Positions 8,994-18,615 are shown, counted from the stretch's first letter. The stretch is DNA of 64,000 nt from Tundrisphaera lichenicola (GCF_051175385.1 NZ_CP195106.1:1674001-1738000), one strand, 5' to 3'. Numbers and translations: made by a program. Notes: a model not told the origin generated them from the letters alone.

Positions 8994-9184
8994 GCGGTCG
9001 CCCCCTCGCTCCTAAATCATCGATGATCGCAGTCGAGGAGGATCATCGCAAGGGCCGCGTTCAGGAGGCTTTGTGTGAATGGGAAAAATGGGAGGTTCGT
9101 TTATCATGGAAAATGCGTTGCGAACCTGCCTAGAATTGAGAGGGATGCTCAAGTCGATCGCCGTTCGAGAGGGGAGAACTTGCC

Positions 9185-9877
9185 ATGATTCTGGCAAATC
9201 TCGGTTTGATGTTCTTAATAGGTGTGTCGGCGACGGGCTCGGATCATCATCGAAGAACAGGGCCGAGGCCGGTCGTGGACGCCCAGACCGTTTCGTCACC
9301 CATCGTCCAAGATATCATTTCCTTGCGGAACTCCCCCAAGGAAGATGACCGCGAAGATGCGGCGGAGGATCTCCGGAAGTTCGACTGGCGACGCCATCCT
9401 GAAGTGGTCCAGGCTCTCAGCGACGCTCTATCCCTCGACCCTTCCGACGACGTCCGTGAAGAGGCCGCCGAATCGTTGGGAAAGATGAGGCCCTTCGTCC
9501 CGATCGTTCACGAGTCACTCCTGAGAGCCTCGACGATCGATCCCGATCGTGGGGTCCGCAAGGAGGCTCGAAAGGCCCTCGGATCATTGGGCCGTCGGTG
9601 CATCGTCGATTGCCCGATTTGTGGTCCCTTGCCGACGGGTTCGGTGATACAGGGCCCGACGATCATCCCACCCGCCTGGATGCCCTGGCTCGTCCCGGAT
9701 TCTTCGGACCGCAATAGATCCGAGACAACACCATCCGACGAGCCTCTGCCTCCTGCCTTGCCGGACCCCTCGACTCTATCCGACGAACCACCACCTCCGC
9801 CGACCCCGATTCGGCTGGAAGGTCCGTTTGGCGGGAATCCTCGCCCATCGCGTCTGTCTACGGTCCGGGTTCGCTGA
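9185..9877 (+). CDS. exported HEAT-repeat protein
   Basis: 230 aa. A hydrophobic N-terminus (residues 1-17) looks like a signal peptide or anchor. Two to three HEAT-like helical repeats follow at about 40-145 (DDREDAAEDLRKFD, DDVREEAAESLGKM, RGVRKEARKALGSL). Then comes a CPICG segment and a Pro/Ser-rich low-complexity tail. Such repeats make scaffolds for protein binding; no catalytic motif is visible. Its 3' end is 8 nt from the convergent mlaD. Confidence 0.75.
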   Translation: MILANLGLMFLIGVSATGSDHHRRTGPRPVVDAQTVSSPIVQDIISLRNSPKEDDREDAAEDLRKFDWRRHPEVVQALSDALSLDPSDDVREEAAESLGKMRPFVPIVHESLLRASTIDPDRGVRKEARKALGSLGRRCIVDCPICGPLPTGSVIQGPTIIPPAWMPWLVPDSSDRNRSETTPSDEPLPPALPDPSTLSDEPPPPPTPIRLEGPFGGNPRPSRLSTVRVR

Positions 9878-9885
9878 GCTCTCGA

Positions 9886-10998
9886 TTATTGCCGGAGCAG
9901 GGCCCCCTTCGAGATCGCACTGGGATCTCGGGCAATCTTATCGGCGAAGACGCTCAGAGAACGAATGGCGGGCCGGGCCAGGGTGAAGACGTCATTGGCC
10001 GCAGCAGCCGCGCGAGCCAGGCTGTCGTATAATTCGGGGCTGGTGACGAGCCTCTGGATGCTTCCGTGTGGGTTCAGGCGGCCTCGGCCGTCGGAGAGTC
10101 CTGCGGTCAAGAGACTTATGTTGGCACTGATCCGGTTGAGCGATGCCATCGACTGGCCAAGGTCGGTGGTCGGATTCGCACGACCGGCGGGACTTCCGAG
10201 ATCGTCGAGGACGGGCTGAATCTCGGTCAATCCGGCATCTAGCTTGTTCGAGACCGACGAGAGCCGCACGGTGATGTCCTTGATCCGGGCTGTGGTCTCG
10301 TTATCGAACGTCGCGCCCAGCTTCTCGGAGACCTGCCTGAGGTTGGTGATCGCGGGACGGAGATCCGCCTCGTTATCGGCGATCATCCGATCGATCCCCT
10401 TGGCTGCGGTCGAGATGTTCCGACCCGTCTCGGTGATGGTACCGATGAACTCATCGAGCTTCTCTGCCTTCTTGGCGACGACGGCGAAACCGGCGGCGGC
10501 TTCCTCGATCGCCTGGAGGGTCCCGCCGACTCGCTCGAAGGCAGATGTCGCGGCGGCCAGGGCCTTCGCGGGATCTGGGGTTGTGTCACCGATCAATTCG
10601 GGGGCGGTAGCCGGGGTCTGCCCCATCGCGATGATCTCCTGGCTAGAGCCAGGAAGCATGTCGATCGCCACATCGCCAATCAAGGACCTTGTGATCCGTG
10701 CTACCGAATCCTTCTTGATCTTGTATTTCGGATCCAGAGAGAGGATCACAATCACGCTATCCGGCATCCCGGGCCGGTCGTCGAGGTCGATCGACACGAC
10801 CTCACCGATCCTGATCCCGCTCTTGCGGACCGAGATCCCCTCCGCCACGCCTGGGGCCTCGGTATAGCGGACCTTGACGAAGCCGTGTTCGCGGAAGAGT
10901 GAAGGGGATTCGCCGAACCAAACGATCAGCATCGTCAGGACCAATCCGGCCACGATGACGAACATGCCGATCCGGAATTGCATGACTCGCTCGTTCAT
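9886..10998 (-). CDS. mlaD: MlaD/MCE-domain substrate-binding protein of a lipid ABC transporter
   Basis: 370 aa. N-terminal anchor (residues about 8-27), then a single MCE domain (about 32-115, with YTEAPGVAEGISVRKSGIRIGEV), then a long helical tail with repeated hydrophobic heptads, as in MCE proteins that form hexameric lipid channels. ATG 10998 (MNERVMQF) has AAGAGG 6 nt upstream and is preferred over a 17-residue longer start at 11049. It follows mlaE-mlaF on the same strand after a 149-nt gap. In the Mla system MlaD moves phospholipids between inner and outer membranes; here no MlaB, MlaC or MlaA is adjacent. Confidence 0.9.
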   Translation of the reverse strand: MNERVMQFRIGMFVIVAGLVLTMLIVWFGESPSLFREHGFVKVRYTEAPGVAEGISVRKSGIRIGEVVSIDLDDRPGMPDSVIVILSLDPKYKIKKDSVARITRSLIGDVAIDMLPGSSQEIIAMGQTPATAPELIGDTTPDPAKALAAATSAFERVGGTLQAIEEAAAGFAVVAKKAEKLDEFIGTITETGRNISTAAKGIDRMIADNEADLRPAITNLRQVSEKLGATFDNETTARIKDITVRLSSVSNKLDAGLTEIQPVLDDLGSPAGRANPTTDLGQSMASLNRISANISLLTAGLSDGRGRLNPHGSIQRLVTSPELYDSLARAAAAANDVFTLARPAIRSLSVFADKIARDPSAISKGALLRQ

Positions 10999-11147
10999 GG
11001 CCGACCTCTTCAGGGCAAGGGGGGCACGTGATCTGCCCGCCGGGTCCACACTATTTCGGTTCGATGTCGAACGGTATTCGGATTGGTCGGGAGTTCAAAA
11101 CAGTAACTGTCATTGGTTAAACCAGGAAACGGTCCCGAGGGTCGTCC

Positions 11148-11969
11148 TCAACCACGTTCCTGATTCATCTCCCTGAGGCGTTCTCCTGCCTCCCCGCGGA
11201 CGAACTGACGGATTCGTTGGTCGGGATGGTCTTCGAGCCCCTCGGGGGGGCCGTCGTAAATCATCTGCGGCTCGCCGGGGTCGAGCCTCGCGAGCGGGTA
11301 GAGCATCACAACTCGGTCGGCCACCTTGATAACAGTCTTCATCTCATGAGTGACGACGACGCCGGTGGCCTTTTTCTTGTGCTTGGTCTGGAGGATCAAT
11401 TCATTGATGACATCAGTCATGATCGGGTCCAGTCCGGTGGTCGGCTCGTCGTAGAGCATCACCTCGGGATCGAGCGCCAGGGCCCGGGCGAGACCCACCC
11501 TCTTCCGTTGACCGCCGGAGAGCTCCGCAGGCTTCTTGTGCTCCAAGCCGACAGGCAATCCGACCTCCTGCAGTCGCTCGGCGACGATCCTTTCCAAGGT
11601 CATCCGATCGTACAGGTCATGCTCGCGAGGGCCGAACGCGACATTATCGAAGATCGTCAGGCTGTCGAACAGGGCCGCCATCTGGAAGAGGAAGCCGAAT
11701 CGGAGGCGCACCTTGACCATCTCGTGCTCGTCGAGCATGGAGAGGTCGCGACCCTCGAATAAGACCGATCCCTGGCTCGGCGAGAGCAGCCCGATCATCA
11801 GCTTGAGCATCACGGTCTTGCCGCACCCGCTCTCGCCGATGATGCAGACCGTCTGGCCTCGCTCGATCTGGAGGTCGATGTCGCGTAGGACCGTCTGATG
11901 ACGGAACCTCATCGTGACATTCTCCAGAGATATGATCGGCCCCTCGGCCGCCTCGGAGGGTCCGTTCAT
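11148..11969 (-). CDS. mlaF: MlaF-like ABC transporter ATPase
   Basis: 273 aa ATPase that drives the MlaE permease. Walker A GESGCGKT, ABC signature LSGGQRKR, Walker B VMLYDEPTTGLD, and the H-loop VVVTHEM are all intact. The ATG at 11969 overlaps the mlaE stop codon by the 4-nt ATGA junction, showing translational coupling. The same reading frame runs on open upstream through mlaE, but that part is a shadow. The C-terminal extension (EDHPDQRIRQFVRG) is typical of MlaF. Confidence 0.95.
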   Translation of the reverse strand: MNGPSEAAEGPIISLENVTMRFRHQTVLRDIDLQIERGQTVCIIGESGCGKTVMLKLMIGLLSPSQGSVLFEGRDLSMLDEHEMVKVRLRFGFLFQMAALFDSLTIFDNVAFGPREHDLYDRMTLERIVAERLQEVGLPVGLEHKKPAELSGGQRKRVGLARALALDPEVMLYDEPTTGLDPIMTDVINELILQTKHKKKATGVVVTHEMKTVIKVADRVVMLYPLARLDPGEPQMIYDGPPEGLEDHPDQRIRQFVRGEAGERLREMNQERG

Positions 11970-12832
11970 AGGAGCCCCGAGGTGTTGGGCCAGATCGCGT
12001 AGTAAGCGGCGTTCCAGAAGATCCCGATGACGAAGTCGAGGAAGAGGATCGCGATGAAAGAGAAGACGAACGCCTCGGTCGCCGCCTTGCCCACGCCCTC
12101 GGCACCCGCCTTGGAATGGAAACCCCGGTGGCAACTGATCAGCGCGATCGCCGAACCGAAGAAGTAACTCTTGAAGACACCGGCCATCAAGTCGAGCCCG
12201 CCGACATATTGCCTCGAATGATACCAGTAGGCATACGAGTCGACCTTCATCAATTGCGTGCTGACCACAGCCCCGCCTATCACTCCCATGAAGTCGGCCA
12301 TCAGCGTGAGCAGGGGGATCAGCAGGACGCAGGCCAGGAAACGGGGGACGACCAGGTAATTGATCGGGTTGGTCCCCAAAGCGGAGAGGGCATCGATCTG
12401 TTCCGTGACTCGCATCGTGCCCAACTCGGCAGCCATCGACGACCCGACCCGACCGGCGAGCATCGTCGCCGCCAGGACCGGACCTAGCTCCTTGACCAGT
12501 GAGATGTTGATCACCGACCCGAGCCGGCTTTCCAGGCCCATCATCGCGAACTGACTGTGGGCCTGGACGGCCAATACCATACCGATGAAAGTCCCCGTAA
12601 TGGCGACCACCGGGACGCTCTCTACGCCGATCGCGTAGAAGTTCGGTACCAGGACCGACCAGCGAGGTCGCCGACGCAACATCCAGCCGATGGTCCAGCC
12701 CGAAAACTGCGCCAATCCGCCGATCTCCACGATCGCGTTCAGGACCTGTTCGCCAAGTCGAGTGACCGGCGTGGTACCTGACGGCGAACCCGGCGCATTG
12801 CCGGCCTGAGCTGGGGGAGCGGCGATGGCCAT
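11966..12832 (-). CDS. mlaE: MlaE-family ABC lipid permease
   Basis: 288 aa with the MlaE/YrbE permease signature: GTFIGMVLAVQ, LVKELGPVLAATMLAGRVGS, AELGTMRVTEQIDAL and the NPINYLVVPRFLA segment, with about five TMs. It forms the inner-membrane dimer contacted by MlaF and MlaD. The start at ATG 12832 fits the family N-terminus. It heads the mlaE-mlaF-mlaD cluster. Confidence 0.95.
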   Translation of the reverse strand: MAIAAPPAQAGNAPGSPSGTTPVTRLGEQVLNAIVEIGGLAQFSGWTIGWMLRRRPRWSVLVPNFYAIGVESVPVVAITGTFIGMVLAVQAHSQFAMMGLESRLGSVINISLVKELGPVLAATMLAGRVGSSMAAELGTMRVTEQIDALSALGTNPINYLVVPRFLACVLLIPLLTLMADFMGVIGGAVVSTQLMKVDSYAYWYHSRQYVGGLDLMAGVFKSYFFGSAIALISCHRGFHSKAGAEGVGKAATEAFVFSFIAILFLDFVIGIFWNAAYYAIWPNTSGLL

Positions 12833-12983
12833 CGGGCTTCACTCCTTTGAGGCCCCCAGACTCGGCGGGGGCCGGTCGGATCGCCCGGGCGGGTTGGCGA
12901 TCGAGGGGGAACGAGGCCCTTCCGTTGGGTCTTCGTCATTCTGGCGAATCGCGAGGAAAAGGCAACCCCGACCCGGGGTGACC

Positions 12984-13985
12984 TCAAGTCTCGGGAGAAA
13001 GCTCCTCGATGAAACTCCCCATTTTACGGAACTTCTCATAGCGACGGTTCAGGAGTTCCTCGCGAGGGAGTTCATCGAGTTCGCGAAGGGTTCGGATCAG
13101 GAAGGCCTTGATGGCGGACGCTGCGCCTCGATGATCCCGGTGTGCCCCACCCAGGGGCTCGGGGACGACTTCGTCGATGATCCCGAATCGAAGGAGGTCG
13201 CGACCGGTGAACTTCAGAGCCTCGGCGGCCTTGGGGGCGTGCTCGGCTCCCTTCCAGAGGATGGTGGCGCATCCTTCCGGGCTGATGACCGAATAGTAGG
13301 CGTGCTCCATCATCGCGACGCGGTCGCCGAGTCCGATCCCGATGGCCCCGCCCGAACCACCCTCGCCGATCACGAGGCAAACGATCGGCGTGTCGAACCG
13401 GCTCATCGCCATCAAGGCCTCGGCGATGACCAGGGCCACGCCTCGTTCCTCGGCGGCGATTCCGGGATAGGCCCCGGGAGTATCGATGAAAGAGATGATC
13501 GGCAAGCCGAACTTGGCCGCCATTTTCATCTTATGGATGGCCTTGCGATATCCCTCGGGATGAGCACAGCCGAAATTGCTCGAGGTCCGTTCCGCCAGGG
13601 TCCGGCCCTTCTGATGCCCGACGAACATCACCTTCTCGTCCCCCAGGTGGGCCAGGCCGGTCACGATGGCCTGGTCGTCCCCGATGGCCCGGTCGCCATG
13701 TAGCTCGACGAAGCGATCGAACACCAGTTCGAGATAGTCGCGAGTCTGGGGTCGGTTCTGGTGTCGAGAGACCCGGACGGTCTGCCAGGGGTCGAGGTTG
13801 GCGAAGATGGATCGCTTGAGATTGGCCAGCTCGCGGCGCATCCGGCGAATTGATTCGGCCGAGTGGGTTGAAGTTTCGGAGCCCGACTTCTGGTCGGCGT
13901 AAAGTGCCTCCATCTCGGCCAGTCGAGTCTCCAGCTCGTAGATCGGGGCCTCGAAGGGAAGGCGATGCTCGCTGACGCTGGCCAT
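12984..13985 (-). CDS. accA: acetyl-CoA carboxylase carboxyltransferase alpha subunit
   Basis: 333 aa from ATG 13985 (GTG 13991 is an alternative with a better-placed AAGG). The enzyme transfers the carboxyl from biotin to acetyl-CoA, giving malonyl-CoA for fatty acid synthesis, together with AccD encoded elsewhere. Visible signatures: the N-terminal coiled-coil helix (PIYELETRLAEMEAL), the segment RPQTRDYLELVFDRFVELHG, the CoA/oxyanion region (IISFIDTPGAYPGIAAEERG) and IGEGGSGGAIGIGLGD. Full length, no defects. Confidence 0.97.
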   Translation of the reverse strand: MASVSEHRLPFEAPIYELETRLAEMEALYADQKSGSETSTHSAESIRRMRRELANLKRSIFANLDPWQTVRVSRHQNRPQTRDYLELVFDRFVELHGDRAIGDDQAIVTGLAHLGDEKVMFVGHQKGRTLAERTSSNFGCAHPEGYRKAIHKMKMAAKFGLPIISFIDTPGAYPGIAAEERGVALVIAEALMAMSRFDTPIVCLVIGEGGSGGAIGIGLGDRVAMMEHAYYSVISPEGCATILWKGAEHAPKAAEALKFTGRDLLRFGIIDEVVPEPLGGAHRDHRGAASAIKAFLIRTLRELDELPREELLNRRYEKFRKMGSFIEELSPET

Positions 13986-14051
13986 GACCACCGAGTCCTT
14001 GGTTCGACCGTAATCGTTCCCGAGTCATCCTCGGGTGGGCTGGGAATTAGT

Positions 14052-14933
14052 TCAAAAATCGCGATGGAAATCGATGGGCGGGTCGGTCTCGAAGATCCGA
14101 ATCTTGGCGAACCGAGCGATGAATTCGTGAAGTGTTTGCGGGCGGTCGGCAGGTTTCTTCCGAATCATTTCGAGGATCAGGTCGGAAAATTCCTTGGTGA
14201 TGTTCTTGTTGAATGAGGTCGGTGGCAGAGGGGCTTCGCGAATATGCTTGTTTAGTAGTTCGTTCTCGGAGTTGGCCCGGAACGGTTGCCGACCGCAGGC
14301 CAGCTCGTAACAAGTGATGCCAAAACTATAAACATCGGCGGTCGGGGCGGGTGATTCGCAAAGGATCTGTTCGGGCGACATGTAACTCTTGGTCCCCTGA
14401 CGGGGTATCTTCAGCCCCAGCAGCTTGCCGATTGCCGAGACGGGGCGACGTGTCAGCGTGTAATCAATCACGCGGACCTCGCCGGTTTTGTTGCACATGA
14501 TATTTTCGGGCTTCACGTCCCTGTGAATCCAGCCTTTGTCGTTCATGTAGGCGAGGCCCGAGGCGGCCTGGGTCAAGATCCGGTGAAGGCTGCCCTTGAG
14601 AACGGGGAAATCCTTGGGTCGGTGCAAGGCCAGACGGAGTTGAAATCCGGAGAAATAATCCATCACGAAATAGGGCTGTTCGCGGTCCTTCACGAAATGG
14701 TGGACCTTGATCAAATTTGGGTGGTGCAACTCCTGGCCCAATTTCGCCTCGAACTCGAAAGCTCGTCGTTCGGACGGGTCGATTCCGCGGGACGCGATCA
14801 ACTGTTTGATCGCGAATCGGCGGTTGCTCGATTCATGGAGGACTTCCATGACGACCGAGGTCGATCCGGGATAGATCGTGCGGATATACTTGTAATCCCC
14901 GATCCGCTCGTCACTGGTCGTGTTGATCGCCAC
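14052..14933 (-). CDS. Hanks-type serine/threonine protein kinase with a DYT in place of DFG
   Basis: 293 aa from GTG 14933, which has GGGAG 8 nt upstream; a longer open frame to 14990 lacks support. It is a bare kinase domain without TM or sensor domain: FAIKQL (ATP Lys), the C-helix region (AFEFEAKLGQELHHPNLI), the catalytic loop IHRDVKPEN, and APTADVYSFG in the C-lobe. The Gly-rich loop is weak (IYPGSTSVVMEV) and the metal-binding DFG reads DYT (VIDYTLTR), keeping the Asp. Probably a soluble active kinase; the substrate is unknown. Lies 66 nt downstream of the accA start side and divergent from the exporter operon. Confidence 0.88.
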   Translation of the reverse strand: MAINTTSDERIGDYKYIRTIYPGSTSVVMEVLHESSNRRFAIKQLIASRGIDPSERRAFEFEAKLGQELHHPNLIKVHHFVKDREQPYFVMDYFSGFQLRLALHRPKDFPVLKGSLHRILTQAASGLAYMNDKGWIHRDVKPENIMCNKTGEVRVIDYTLTRRPVSAIGKLLGLKIPRQGTKSYMSPEQILCESPAPTADVYSFGITCYELACGRQPFRANSENELLNKHIREAPLPPTSFNKNITKEFSDLILEMIRKKPADRPQTLHEFIARFAKIRIFETDPPIDFHRDF

Positions 14934-15358
14934 GAGCAAGACTCCCGACCGCGATGCTGAACGATGGTCAAGCCGCGATGGATGCGGCACGTATTCGGGG
15001 GCGATCCAATATGGCGGCTTATCGAAATCGCGATTCGATCCGGATGGGGCTCGTCTACGGACTTATACCTTAACAATTACCCGATAGGTCAGCAACTTCA
15101 CCGGGTCTTCTCGGAAGATCGGCGGCACATCATTCCGATCGCTACAACGAACGACCCAGCTTCCTACGGAATTACTCGAGTCGCGTGACGAAAGACTCCC
15201 GTAGATCCGACCAAATTCGGGGGCTCGATCGATCAAAACTTGGTCCCAGGTTTCGATAAAAGCTTGATTTCTGGTAAAATTCGACTATAGCGATGGGCAA
15301 GTTTCGGGTTACATGACAGGACTCGTGGTGAGATCTCGGTTTAGGGGGCCTTTTGACC
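14934..15358 (+). other. intergenic region between divergent kinase and exporter genes
   Basis: No credible gene. It contains the 5' region of the kinase on the minus strand and, near 15264-15291, a promoter candidate for the exporter operon on the plus strand. Confidence 0.6.
15264..15291 (+). promoter_or_regulatory. candidate sigma-70 promoter of the ABC exporter operon
   Basis: TTGATT (15264-15269), a 16-nt spacer and TATAGC (15286-15291), in a locally AT-rich stretch about 68 nt before the adaptor ATG. By eye only. Confidence 0.4.
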
Positions 15359-16669
15359 ATGGCGAGTTCCCTCAAAGACGAACTAGCCTCCCTGAAGATC
15401 GATCGGGGTCGCTCCGAGTTTGGTGGAGCAACCCGATCGCGGAGGACTTCACCCCGGGGTCGGGGTTTTGACGGCGGGAGCCTGGGCCTTCGCCTTCTCT
15501 CATACGTGTTGTGGTTGATCCCACTCACTCTACTCGGCGTCGGCGGGACCTTCGCTTACAAGCAGTATCAGCAGATCCGGTCCAAGCCCGAGGTCCAGAT
15601 CGGCCTGATCCAGACCATGACGACCGGAGAGGCCGAGAAGCTTTTGAGCGCCAAGGGTTACCTCGAGTCGCGCAATCAGGCCATGATCGGGGCCAAGGTT
15701 CCCGGCCGGGTCCTGGAGCTTCACGCCGAGGAAGGCAACAAGGTCGAGAAAGGTCAACTTCTCGCGGTCCTCGAACATAACGACCTCGACGCCCAGCACG
15801 AATCCCGGATAGCGATGGCCGCCCGCTCCAAAGCGGATGTCGAGGAAGCCCGATCCGACCTGGAATACAAAAAAACCAAGGCCGATCGAGCCCGACGACT
15901 CCACAACAAGGGGATGTCGGTCTCGATCGAAGAATTACAGCAGGCGACCTCGGCCGTGGAAATGGCGGAGGCTCACCTGGCCTCGCTGGAGGCCTCGGCC
16001 CGGCTCCAGGATTCGCAGGTCCATGAGGTAGAGGAAGCCATCCGAAATATGAGCATTTTCGCGCCGTTCGACGGTACGGTTGTCGAGCGGGCTGCCGAGA
16101 TCGGCGAGATGATCACCGGGGGCGGGATGGGATCCGGACTCTCGATCGGCCGTTCCTCCGTCCTGACGCTGGCGAACCTCGATCGAATGGATGTCGACAC
16201 CGACGTGGCCGAAAACCTCCTCTCGCGGATCACGATCGGTCAGCCAGCCGAGATCTCCGTCAGCGCGGTCCCGAGCAAGCATTACCGCGGACGTCTCCGG
16301 CAGATCATCCCGATCAGCGACCGGGCCAGGGGAACGGTCAAGGTGAAGGTCGAGATCCTCGATCCCGATGAACATCTCTTCCCGGAGCTGGTCGCGACCG
16401 TTCACTTCCTGCCCGACAAAGCCCACCAGGGTCCCGATGTGGGAAAGTCTCACCTGTTCGTGCCCAAGGCCGCACTCTTCGAGGAGGGCGGCCACACCAA
16501 CGTCTGGAAGTTGGACGCCAAGAACGTCCTCAAGAAGACGAGGGTCGAGGTCGTCGAGTCCAACGACGACCTCGCCCGGGTCGAGTCGGGGGTGGAGGCC
16601 GGCGATTCTGTGGTGCTGTCCCCCGCCAAGACGCTTCGCGAGGGGGAAGCGGTCAAGGTCGCCGACTAA
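15359..16669 (+). CDS. MacA/HlyD-type periplasmic adaptor of an ABC exporter
   Basis: 436 aa. A polar N-tail, one TM (about residues 46-66), then a biotinyl-lipoyl-like half (KVPGRVLELHAEEGNKVEKG), a coiled-coil hairpin (about 145-225), the second lipoyl half (IFAPFDGTVVERAAEIGE), a beta-barrel and a membrane-proximal domain. It bridges the inner-membrane permease to an outer-membrane or periplasmic partner. The ATG at 15359 has AGGGGG 10 nt upstream. First gene of a four-gene operon with the ATPase and two permeases. Confidence 0.92.
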   Translation: MASSLKDELASLKIDRGRSEFGGATRSRRTSPRGRGFDGGSLGLRLLSYVLWLIPLTLLGVGGTFAYKQYQQIRSKPEVQIGLIQTMTTGEAEKLLSAKGYLESRNQAMIGAKVPGRVLELHAEEGNKVEKGQLLAVLEHNDLDAQHESRIAMAARSKADVEEARSDLEYKKTKADRARRLHNKGMSVSIEELQQATSAVEMAEAHLASLEASARLQDSQVHEVEEAIRNMSIFAPFDGTVVERAAEIGEMITGGGMGSGLSIGRSSVLTLANLDRMDVDTDVAENLLSRITIGQPAEISVSAVPSKHYRGRLRQIIPISDRARGTVKVKVEILDPDEHLFPELVATVHFLPDKAHQGPDVGKSHLFVPKAALFEEGGHTNVWKLDAKNVLKKTRVEVVESNDDLARVESGVEAGDSVVLSPAKTLREGEAVKVAD

Positions 16670-16729
16670 CCCTCTCGATCCGGGAGGCCCGGTGCTCGGG
16701 CCCCCGACTATATCCCTGGAGCCCGACGA

Positions 16730-17449
16730 ATGGCCGACCTCTCTCCGAATTCGATCGTCCTTCGAGGTGTGAGCAAGGAATATCGACGGGACGAGTTCCG
16801 GATTCCCGTCCTCGAAGATCTGGCCCTGACCGTCGAGGAGGGGGAATACCTGGCCCTGATGGGGCCGTCCGGCTCCGGGAAGACCACACTCCTGAACTTG
16901 ATCGCCGGTCTCGACCGTGCCACGTCCGGGTCGGTCCTCGTCCACGACCATGAACTGACCGAATTGTCCGAGGCCCAGCTTACCCGATGGCGGGCCCATA
17001 ACGTGGGTTTCGTCTTCCAGATGTACAACTTGATCCCGGTCATGACCGCCTTCGAGAATGTCGAGCTACCGCTCCTCCTGACCAACCTTTCCCGGAAGAA
17101 GCGGAAGCAGAGTGCCATGACGGCGCTCCGAATCGTCGGGCTGGAAGGGCGGGAAGACCATTATCCTCGTCAACTCTCCGGCGGGCAGGAACAGCGGGTC
17201 TCGATCGCTCGGGCGATCGTGACCGACCCCTACCTGATCGTCGCCGACGAACCGACCGGCGACCTGGATCGAAAGAGCGCCGACGAGATCCTGGGATTGC
17301 TCGAGCTGCTCAATCGCGAGTTTCGCAAGACGATCGTCATGGTGACCCACGATCCCCAGGCCGCGCAGCATGCCTCTCGAATCCTCCACCTCGACAAGGG
17401 CAAGCTGGTCGGCGACGTCATCCAGCCGAGGATGGAGGCCGCATCGTGA
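16730..17449 (+). CDS. LolD/MacB-type ABC ATPase
   Basis: 239 aa. Walker A GPSGSGKT, Q-loop NVGFVFQMYNLIP (typical of the LolD/MacB family), signature LSGGQEQR, Walker B LIVADEPTGDLD, H-loop VMVTHDP. Powers the two FtsX-like permeases downstream. Its stop codon overlaps the next gene by 4 nt (GTGA). In this family the ATPase works by mechanotransmission rather than moving substrate across the membrane. Confidence 0.95.
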   Translation: MADLSPNSIVLRGVSKEYRRDEFRIPVLEDLALTVEEGEYLALMGPSGSGKTTLLNLIAGLDRATSGSVLVHDHELTELSEAQLTRWRAHNVGFVFQMYNLIPVMTAFENVELPLLLTNLSRKKRKQSAMTALRIVGLEGREDHYPRQLSGGQEQRVSIARAIVTDPYLIVADEPTGDLDRKSADEILGLLELLNREFRKTIVMVTHDPQAAQHASRILHLDKGKLVGDVIQPRMEAAS

Positions 17450-18609
17450 AATTCTTCGGACTGATTCTTCGGAACGCCCGACGGAACAAAATCCGCTCGT
17501 TCCTGACGATTGCCTCGCTGACCGTCAGCCTCTCACTGGCGATGATCTTGATCTCGTTCTCCACGATTAACGGCGAGGTCTCGCGATCGACCCGCGGATT
17601 TAATCGAATCGTTGTGATGAGTTCGCAAGGGCTCGGGCAGCCCGTATCGATCGCCCGACTGGCCGAGATCTCGGGGATGCCCGGGATCGAAGAGGCCACT
17701 CCCTTCTCATGGTACGGTGGTAAATATAACGGCGAGGTGATGCCGTTCGCCCAGTTCGGAGTGGACCCCTCGAATTTCTTCCAGATCTACAACGACCTGT
17801 CGATCCCCGACGACCAGCTCCGTGCTTGGAAGCAGGATAAGGCGGGTTGCGTAATCGGGCGGAAGCTGGCCCAGGACCGAAACATCAAGGTTGGCGATCC
17901 CCTCCCCCTCAAGGAAGGAGTTTATCCGTTCGACCTCCTCCTTACCGTCCAGGGGATTTACGACGGCGAGCCCAATCGCGACCTCCGGGCCTGTTATTTC
18001 CACTGGGAGTATCTGGACGAAGGGTTGAAAAAGGCCGGAGGTGCGGGTTCGGGCAATGCCGGGGTCATCATCGCCCGGTGTAACGACGAAGGTCAAATGG
18101 CGACCCTGAGCCGTAAGATCGACCAGAATTACGAGAATAGCGATGCGCCCACCAAGACCCAATCCGAGGAGGCCTTCGGGCAGATGTTCGCCGAGATGGC
18201 CGGCGACTTCCAGTGGATCATCGTCGGGATAGGCTTGGCCGTGGGGATATCGCTGCTATGCGTCTCGGCGAACGCCATGGCGATGGCGCTTCGCGAGCGG
18301 ACCACCGAGGTGGCCGTGCTGAAGGCGATCGGATTCGGCAAGCCCTTGGTCATCGCCCTGATCCTGGCCGAATCGCTCCTGATCGCCGGCATCGGCGGGC
18401 TCTTTGGGGCGGTCGGGATCAAGGTGTTCTGCGATTACGTCGACCTGGCCCGATACACCGGCGGCATGATCCCCTTGTTCTACATTCCCTGGACGACGGC
18501 ACTGGGTGGCCTGGTGGTCGCCCTGGGGATCGGAGCGTTCAGTGGGCTCTTCCCGGCAATCCAGGCGTCCCGGCTTTCGGTCGTCAATGGTCTCCGAAAG
18601 GTGGTCTGA
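17446..18609 (+). CDS. FtsX-like ABC permease 1
   Basis: 387 aa from GTG 17446, overlapping the ATPase stop. MacB-PCD/FtsX topology: one TM near residues 18-40, a large periplasmic domain (about 45-250), then three TMs near 258-285, 300-335 and 350-375, with the family segment ALRERTTEVAVLKAIGF. Pairs with the ATPase and probably with the second permease as a heterodimer, since both are adjacent and similar in size. Confidence 0.93.
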   Translation: MKFFGLILRNARRNKIRSFLTIASLTVSLSLAMILISFSTINGEVSRSTRGFNRIVVMSSQGLGQPVSIARLAEISGMPGIEEATPFSWYGGKYNGEVMPFAQFGVDPSNFFQIYNDLSIPDDQLRAWKQDKAGCVIGRKLAQDRNIKVGDPLPLKEGVYPFDLLLTVQGIYDGEPNRDLRACYFHWEYLDEGLKKAGGAGSGNAGVIIARCNDEGQMATLSRKIDQNYENSDAPTKTQSEEAFGQMFAEMAGDFQWIIVGIGLAVGISLLCVSANAMAMALRERTTEVAVLKAIGFGKPLVIALILAESLLIAGIGGLFGAVGIKVFCDYVDLARYTGGMIPLFYIPWTTALGGLVVALGIGAFSGLFPAIQASRLSVVNGLRKVV

Positions 18610-18615
18610 CCCGTC

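Noticed and set aside
11148..12842. A 564-aa minus-strand open frame covering mlaE and mlaF
   Set aside because: Its C-terminal half is MlaF starting at 11969; the upstream half is the off-frame shadow of mlaE, with no protein-like composition. High GC leaves few stops.
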